NCBI RefSeq assembly: GCF_019578655.1
Contig: NC_063259.1
Span: forward strand, 16,768,489 to 16,832,488
Length of the DNA stretch: 64,000 nt
Direction of reading: 5' to 3'
Source: Ricinus communis
Taxonomy: Eukaryota; Streptophyta; Magnoliopsida; Malpighiales; Euphorbiaceae
Shown one piece after another: positions 56,531-64,000 of the stretch (within the stretch, counting starts at the first letter, position 1; every line of letters begins with the position of its first letter). A program made the translations under genes and the position numbers. A model generated the notes under the pieces. It had not been told where the DNA came from. It ran no database searches and worked only from the letters and a program-made list of their open reading frames with translations.

Positions 56531-58710
56531 TGTCACGACCCCACCCGTGGGCCCGTGACCGGTACTAGGGAATGGGTAGGCTTAAGGCCACCGAAACCCG
56601 TAGTAAGCCTGACACTCACTGATTTAAACAAATCTCATCTCAAATTTATATTATTAAAGCCACAATTTATCTTAATAGTTACACTTTACAAAATTACTTG
56701 GTCTACCGGAAAACTAGGCGAGACCCAAGCTCGGAAAATTTACAACTGATACATTTACTATTACTACCGCGAGAATCTAAGATTTACCAATTTACATACC
56801 AAATCAAATACATCACCCGATGATGAAGGAATCAGTTCTTGAATAAGAGTCATGGAGAACTAGGTCACGAATCCGAAAAAATATAAATGGAGACTGCCCC
56901 GAGAGTGAGTTAAAATCAAATAACTGGGGACTATTGCATTCTTCTCGGAAAACATAGATTATTCAAATTAGTATATCAAACCATGCTCGTAAATACAAAT
57001 CATACTATAATCATACCCTATTACTTTCTTCACAGAAAATATTAATCATTCGAATCAATATATCAACCATGCACGTAAATACAATCCATATTATAATCAT
57101 ACCATAATAAATAAATAAATGAATAAATAAAAATATATTTTTACTTTTACGGGACGAGTGGCTCAGTAGAACCCTAACCCCAAATTCTAACAGCCATTTT
57201 GGCTCTCTTAATCCAATAAGACAGGCGCCCAGAGAGCAATGCTCGACCAGGGACCTTACCTCCAGTCTGAACACTTGAATTCCAAATAAGCTGGCGCCCA
57301 GAGAGCATTGCTCGATCAGGGACCTTAACTCCGGCAATCAACTGAACTCAGCCCAGAGAGCAATGCTCGATCAGGGCAGACAAATCCATAATAATCTTAT
57401 ATCCATGATCATTACCGGTGCTCACGCGGTCCTGATGTAACCCATCAGGCGGCATGTTCTACAAGCCACATTTTCCAAATCGCAATCACCACATTTAGTA
57501 AATATTATTGTCTAAAGAAGTCATTCAACTATATCAAAATAACGATTAACAATTTTAAAGTAAGACATCATGCAACTCATGTGGAAAACTGATAATATTT
57601 GATATTATTATAACATTACTAATAATAATATTTATATTATCTTCAATAATCCAGTGAAGTTATTTATGTTGCGATACTAATAACCATATTATGCATAAAC
57701 TTTCAAAATAACATATTAAATTCAGACTTAGCAATAGTGCAACGATTAAGTGACTTTAACTCACAGGTTTGGCGACCTCCTAGCTCGCCCTGCCTCAGAG
57801 GAGCGAGCCGAACGAACTGACAATCTAGTCACGGAAAACAATTTATCAAAACTGAAACAATCGATCATTAATCCTAGGTCTAGACTCCTAGGATCGACTG
57901 CCTAAGAATCTCGACTCGGAGAATTCTACCGAAATCCCAGAACCTCCCTACAACACGAACATTACCCCCGTGAAAACGGGTCCAGGCCCCGAAAAACACT
58001 CCAAATACTTAACGATTCAAACAATAGGAGTCGGGTCCCCAAACTTCACTATTTCCGACCCGCCACACAAAGACAAAATACGAGGCGTAAACCGATGACA
58101 ATTATTTTTGACTCACAAATAACATCAAATACTCAATATAACCCAATAGACACAATTAAACCAAGAATTTCTAAAATTAACGGGCTAAAGAAAATTACCG
58201 AGACGTTCGGTCGCTTGGTCGACTCGCCTCCAGCCGCCGGAGTCCGATCGACGATCCGAACACACCATCGGACTCACAACGACGCGCTGAAGACGATCCC
58301 ACTTTCGATTTTTCGATCTGACACCCGATCATCCGAAGAGATTTGCGGACGATCTCGACCGTCGATTCACAAACGAAGCCCGATCGCCACGAAACCGGTA
58401 CCAATGCAAAGCTTGAGATGAGGAGAGTCGGGATACATCCTCCGATCATCCATCCTCCGCCGGAGCTCGCCGGAAAAGCCCAAAAATGCGGCTGCCACTC
58501 TAAGTTTCACTTTGCCGGATCTTGCAACTCCGGCCACCCCAAGCGTCGCCACTACTGCCAGAAGAGAGCCCTCGTAGAGAGCCGATCGCCACCCAACTCG
58601 GCCAACAATGCCGGAACACGCATTGAAGCCGCCGCTTTTGGCCATTGAGCTCTGCCTCACACATTGCCAACAAGACGCCGCCTCTCCGGGCTCCACGCCC
58701 GACGCCACCG

Positions 58711-58744
<34 letters not shown>

Positions 58745-59457
58745 CTTTCTTCTTCCCCGATTTCTTTCCTTTCAATATCGACATTTGACCCCTGAACTTT
58801 TTCCTATTACAATCTGGTCCCTCAACTTCCTTAATTACTTACAATTTCATCCTGCAGAATTCCAATTTGACCCCCAAACTTCTTTTTAGCCTTTCAATTA
58901 AGCACCCAACTATTTAATTTGGGCCAAATCCGAATTATTGAAAATACACAATTACAAAAATACCCCTGACCGACATATTTATTTACAAAAATACCAAGCT
59001 CACAAATTTCCATTAAAACCCCATAAAAATAACATTATACTTTCAATCCTTATTCCCAAAATAAATTTCCAATTTAGTCCTAACACACAATTAAATTAAA
59101 TAATCAAATTCCAACTTAAAATTTAATACTACTAATCAATTATAATACCAATTTTCCCAAAATTCTTTTATTAAAACATCCTTTATAATTTCTTCCAAAA
59201 TTTTCCAATATATAATTTTACTTATATAAATATGCATTTGGGAAAATTTGAATAGCCAAAATATAATCATTTCTCAAATAATTTACTTGAATAATTTCTT
59301 AAAATTTCAAACTAATTGGGTGTAGAAAATAACTCATTTATTTTATTAATATTAAATTTTTCATTAAATCATTTCAAATTAAACCCATCAATAATGAAGC
59401 TAAAATTAACTTAAATAAAAACTCATTATTAAATATATAAAAATTCCGGGTGTTACA
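56531..59457 (-). repeat. LARD-like 3' LTR, with many small deletions
   Basis: 2927 bp. Compared by eye with the right LTR it lacks many short pieces, for example GTCAGTCT inside the GAGACTG...CGAGAG phrase and bases around the AGACTCCTAGG to GAATTCTACC region. It has a CT tract at about 58713-58740 beside its GC-rich block. It includes three hairpin modules near 57225, 57291 and 57352. Confidence 0.9.
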
Positions 59458-60923
59458 TTCTCCCCCCCTTAAAAAAAAAATTCGACCTCGAATTTTAAAA
59501 GAAAAGGGGCTTCACTCAAGACTGAAACTAATTAGGAAACTCTCATCTCCAACTCGGCTTCTCGGGAACTTTTCCCTCGGCAGAAACTAAACTAAACCAC
59601 AAGACTCATCGACAAAACCCCGAAACCAAATCTTTACTACTCCTCGGAAACCAAATCTTTACTTACATTCACACACTGAGGATCCAACACGAGCAAAAGA
59701 TCGAAAATATACTTCCTCAACTCAGACCTATAACTGGATTTGACCTCAGAGAACATTACTAATACTTGGCGGCAAGTCCAACTTACATGCCACCTCACCA
59801 ACCTGCTGACAAAACCAAGGGTCTCCACACAAGAAGGGCCAATTCTGATCCTGCCAAAAATTCACTCACCAAATTTCCTTCCTAATGACGTGCCCCTTGC
59901 ACGTACAGAAAAATCCTTAACATCTACATCACATCATCAACGACATAACATCCATCTGATCGCATTAACCGACACAACCCATGCCATCCTGACACAAGAT
60001 TCCTCTTTGACTAAAATCCAAAAGCCTCCTTTATAATCTAACATGGGGCCTACAGCTCCACATACTCACTCTCTCAACAACTCAACTCGTCATCCAGAGA
60101 ATTCTCAAGCTAACACTATTTACTTTGAAAAAATTACATATTTACTTACTTTATAATCATCACTGATAAAAACTTTATTATCTTGAAAAACACTTTTGTA
60201 AAATCATAAAATCTCCAGCCATTTCTCTTTATATAAAATTCTACAATATCGCGCACCAGGGTGATGATGCCCCTATCACCAAGGGTTGCAATGCACAATG
60301 TATGATGCATGCCCTAAAATGAATTTATGCATGCCTAATAGTGAAATGCCATAATGCATTCTTACGGGACTGGGCGCAATATTGTATTTCAAAACACTTG
60401 TCCTACTTAGAAAAATAAATAATGTTCGCTTAAGTTTCTCTGGATTCCGAGCATCCGAAAATACTCCTGCCACCTTTCTTAAGCTTCTTACAATCACCAA
60501 CTCAACCATAATGACATCCGCCGACTTCCCGTGCACTACCTTGGGCGCTACTCAATAAGACGATGCCTGATGCGATGGCGAGGCAGTCCATGACACGACT
60601 GCAACCACGCTCTACACTAAAACTGACTGCGGTGCCCACCATCGAAACCACAATCAAAGCTTCTAAAGGCGGACTGCACTAATTACTTGAAGAAACAGCA
60701 CGAGTTTATCGCGCTTCGGATCTTCCCATCGCTACAAAGCTCATTCTCAGCACAACATCCAGGACAAGCTCGCAAGAAAGGAAAGACTGACTCTCTAACA
60801 GTGAAGGCTGAGACATTGGAGTCAATGAAAACAATAAGACAGACATGATCCTAACTCCGCAGTACCAAGAAAAATCTCAACTTAGGTCGAAGGAAATCTA
60901 AACCTAAGCTCTGATACCAACTT
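59458..60923 (-). other. LARD-like internal region, non-coding
   Basis: Begins (minus strand) at the primer site and ends at the polypurine run. Frames on either strand are short (the longest is 98 codons, plus 59740-60036) and resemble no retrotransposon domain. It should carry the RNA packaging signals. Nothing else was recognised. Confidence 0.7.
60908..60919 (-). other. Primer-binding site of the LARD-like element, initiator-Met tRNA
   Basis: TGGTATCAGAGC on the minus strand, four bases inside the right LTR. This is the same primer tRNA and the same 4-base spacing as in the CRM-like element at 26233-33093. Confidence 0.85.
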
Positions 60924-63900
60924 TGTCACGACCCCACCCGTGGGCCCGTGACCCAAGATTAGGGAATGGGTAGGCTTAAGGCCACCGAAACCCGTAGTAA
61001 GCCTGACACTCACTGATTTAAACAAATCTCATCTCAAATTAATATTATTAAAGCCACAATTTATCTTAATAGTTACACTTTACAAAATTACTTCGGTCTA
61101 CCAGAAAAACTAGGCGAGACCCGAAGCTCAGAAAATTTACAACTGATACATTTACTATTACTACTGCGGAGAATCTAAGATTTACCAATTTACATACCAA
61201 ATCAAATACTTCACCCGATGATGAAGGAATCGGGTTACTGAATAAGAGTCGCGGGAGAACTAACAGTCACGAATCTGAAAAAAAACATAAATGGAGACTG
61301 TCAGTCTCGAGAGTGAGTTAAAATCAAATAATCTGGGGACTATTGCATTCTTCTCAGAAAACATAGATTATTCAAATTAGTATATCAAACCATGCTCGTA
61401 AATACAAATCATACTATAATCATACCCTATTACTTTCTTCACAGAAAATATTAATCATTCGAATCAATATATCAACCATGCACGTAAATACAATCCATAT
61501 TATAATCATACCATAATAAATAAATAAATGAATAAATAAAAATATATTTTTACTTTTACGGGACGAGTGGCTCAGTAGAACCCTAACCCCAAATTCTAAC
61601 AGCCATTTTGGCTCTCTTAATCCAATAAGACTGGCGCCTAGAGAGCAATGCTCGACCAGGGACCTTACCTCCAGTCTGAACACTTGAATTCCAAATAAGC
61701 TGGCGCCTAGAGAGCATTGCTCGATCAGGGACCTTAACTCCGCATCAATCACCTGAGAGCAATGCTCGATCAGGGCAGACAAATCCATAATAATCTTATA
61801 TCCATGATCATTACCGGTGCTCACGCGATCCTGATGTAACCCATCAGGCGGCATGTTCTACAAGCCACATTTTCCAAATCAGGGCAGACAAATCCATAAT
61901 AATCTTATATCCATGATCATTACCGGTGCTCACGCGGTCCTGATGTAACCCATCAGGCGGCATGTTCTACAAGCCACATTTTCCAAATCGCAATCACCAC
62001 ATTTAGTAAATATTATTGTCTAAAGAAGTCATTCAACTATATCAAAATAACGATTAACAATTTTAAAGTAAGACATCATGCAACTCATGTGGAAAACTGA
62101 TAATATTTGATATTATTATAACATTACTAATAATAATATTTATATTATCTTCAATAATCCAGTGAAGTTATTTATGTTGCGATACTAATAACCATATTAT
62201 GCATAAACTTTCAAAATAACATATTAAATTCAGACTTAGCAATAGTGCAACGATTAAGTGACTTTAACTCACAGGTTTGGCGACCTCCTAGCTCTACCCC
62301 GGTGCCTCTAGGGAGCGAAATGAACCGACAATCTAGTCACGGAAAACAATTTATCAAAACGCTGAAACAATCGATCATTAATCGTAGGTCTAGACTCCTA
62401 GGACTGACTGTCTAAGAATCTCGACTCGGGAGAATTCTACCGAAAATCCGGCAGAACCTCCCCTACAACACGAACATTACCCCCCGTAAAAACGGGTCCA
62501 AGACCTGCCAGAAAAACACTCCAAATACTTAACGATTCAAACAATAGGAGTCGGGTCCCCAAACTTCACTATTTCTCGACTCCGCCACACAGCACAAAAT
62601 ACGAGGCAGGCAAACTGACAAACAATTATTTTTGACTCACAAATAACATCAAATACTCAATATAACCCAATAGACACAATTATACCAAGAATTTCTAAAA
62701 TTAACGGGCCAAAGAAAATTACCGAGACGCTAGGTCGCTTGGTCGACTCGCCTCCAGCCGCCGGAGTCCGATCGACGATCCGAACACACCATCGGACTCA
62801 CAATGACGCGCTGAAGACGATCCCTGCTTCCGATTTTTCGATCTGACACCCGATCATCCGGAGAGATTTGCGGACGATATCGACTGTCGATTCGCAAACG
62901 AAGCCCGATCGCCACGAAACCGGTGCCAATGCGAAGCTTGAGATGAGGAGAGTCGGGATACATCCTCCGCCGGAGCTCGCCGGAAAAGCCCAGAAACGCG
63001 GCTGCCACTCTAAGTTTCACTTTGCCGGATCTTGCAACTCCGGCCACCCCAGGCGTCGCCATCACGCCGAGAGAGCCCTCGCCGAGAGGAGCCGATCGCC
63101 ACCCAACTCGGCCGCCAACAATGCGAACGGCCGGAACACGCCTGGAAGCCTTGCCCGCGCTTTCCCGGCTACTGCTGGCCTAACAAGACGCCGCTGGCCC
63201 ACGCCCCGACGGCCGCCACCACGCCTCCCTCTCTCTCTCCGGCGCCGACTCTCTCTCTCTCCTTTCTTCTTCCCCGATTTCTTTCCTTTCAATATCGACA
63301 TTTGACCCCTGAACTTTTCCTTATTACAATCTGGTCCCTCAACTTCCTTAATTACTTACAATTTCATCCTGCAGAATTCCAATTTGACCCCCAAACTTCT
63401 TTTTAGCCTTTCAATTAAGCCCTTAACTATTTAATTTGGGCCAAATCCGAATTATTGAAAATACACAATTACAAAAATACCCCTGACCGACATATTTATT
63501 TACAAAAATACCAAGCTCACAAATTTCCATTAAAACCCCATAAAAATAACATTATACTTTCAATCCTTATTCCCAAAATAAATTTTCAATTTAGTCCTAA
63601 CACACAATTAAATTAAATAATCAAATTCCAACTTAAAATTTAATACTACTAATCAATTATAATACCAATTTTCCCAAAATTCTTTTATTAAAACATCCTT
63701 TATAATTTCTTCCAAAATTTTCCAATATATAATTTTACTTATATAAATATGCATTTGGGAAAATTTGAATAGCCAAAATATAATCATTTCTCAAATAATT
63801 TACTTGAATAATTTCTTAAAATTTCAAACTAATTGGGTATAGAAAATAACTCATTTATTTGATTAATATTAAATTTTTCATTAAATCATTTCAAATTAAA

Positions 63901-63974
63901 CCCAACAATAATGAAGCTAAAATTAACTTAAATAAAAACTCATTATTAAATATATAAAAATTCCGGATGTTACA
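60924..63974 (-). repeat. LARD-like 5' LTR, with a tandem duplication
   Basis: 3051 bp, from TGTCACGACC to GGATGTTACA on the plus strand. Near 61773-61990 about 105 bp starting CAGGGCAGACAAATCC and running through GGCGGCATGTTCTAC is present twice in tandem; the left LTR has it once. It also has the GC-rich block (about 62720-63260) and hairpin modules near 61632, 61703 and 61753. Confidence 0.9.
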
Positions 63975-64000
63975 CCTTTTACGGAGTTGTTTTCTCATAT
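63975..64000. repeat. Minisatellite resumes
   Basis: CCTTTTACGGAGTTGTTTTC continues the monomer pattern interrupted at 56530, including the duplicated CCTTT. The array runs past the window end. Confidence 0.95.

Larger units (their letters stand above)
56531..63974 (-). mobile_element. Non-coding large-LTR retrotransposon (LARD-like), complete, inserted in the satellite
   Basis: Two LTRs (56531-59457, 2927 bp; 60924-63974, 3051 bp) flank a 1466-bp internal region. CCTTT is duplicated on both sides (56526-56530 and 63975-63979). A minus-strand iMet primer site (60908-60919) lies next to the right LTR and a polypurine run AAGGGGGGGAGAA (59458-59470) next to the left one, so the element reads leftward. 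No gag, protease, RT or integrase motif occurs anywhere in it, so it must depend on enzymes from another element. LTRs that make up about 80% of the element fit the LARD class (large retrotransposon derivatives). The solo LTRs at 1638-4688 and 12922-15201 belong to the same family. Confidence 0.9.

Noticed and set aside
58095..58889. Several plus-strand frames in the GC-rich block of the LARD-like LTR
   Set aside because: High GC content opens frames on all strands here. They differ between LTR copies and have no recognised domain; only the minus-strand similarity was kept as a finding.
1..64000. tRNA, rRNA or other structured RNA genes
   Set aside because: None was recognised. The only tRNA-like matches are the short primer-binding sites of the retrotransposons.

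Overview
The window is plant nuclear DNA, almost certainly from a eudicot. It is AT-rich, has one multi-exon gene with canonical GT-AG introns whose protein is nearly identical to the plant anaphase-promoting complex subunit APC6/CDC16, and is otherwise filled with plant transposon types (Athila-like and chromovirus Ty3-gypsy elements, large non-coding LTR elements, and CACTA, Mutator-like and hAT elements). The species cannot be named from the sequence alone. All calls come from reading the sequence; no database search was run.

Layout. 1-4793: one arm of a CACTA-like element with a 117-bp tandem repeat, interrupted by a 3.05-kb solo LTR (1638-4688, target duplication GTCAT). 4834-6033: a non-autonomous inverted-repeat element. 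7838-23019: an old, degenerate Athila-like element on the minus strand (two ~1.24-kb LTRs, tRNA-Asp-type primer site, broken gag-pol, broken env-like ORF), itself interrupted by a second solo LTR (12922-15201, target duplication AAGTA). 23069-23430: AAC/AAT microsatellite. 23723-25076: a Mutator-like element with long inverted ends and a perfect 9-bp target duplication. 26233-33093: a complete, recent CRM-like chromovirus on the minus strand (834-bp LTRs, target duplication GTTAG, iMet primer site) whose gag-pol carries several stops and frameshifts.

33670-48572: APC6 on the plus strand, 16 exons, 544 codons, apparently intact. It is the only gene here I judge functional. It encodes a TPR scaffold subunit of the cell-cycle ubiquitin ligase APC/C. 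The CRM-like element lies 576 bp upstream of its start codon, and a 235-bp MITE sits in intron 14. Downstream come a decayed LINE-type RNase H fragment (48765-49172) and a 523-bp hAT-type MITE (49390-49912).

50204-64000: a Mutator-like terminal arm runs directly into about 6.1 kb of minisatellite. Its monomers are 38-39 bp, organised into a ten-monomer higher-order repeat of about 387 bp. A complete 7.4-kb retrotransposon with ~3-kb LTRs and no coding region (56531-63974, target duplication CCTTT) has inserted into this array, which resumes at 63975. Both solo LTRs above belong to this element's family.

The most unusual items are the higher-order minisatellite that appears to be carried by a Mutator-like element, and the non-coding large-LTR family with conserved short hairpins and a GC-rich, GA-tract-flanked module inside its LTR.
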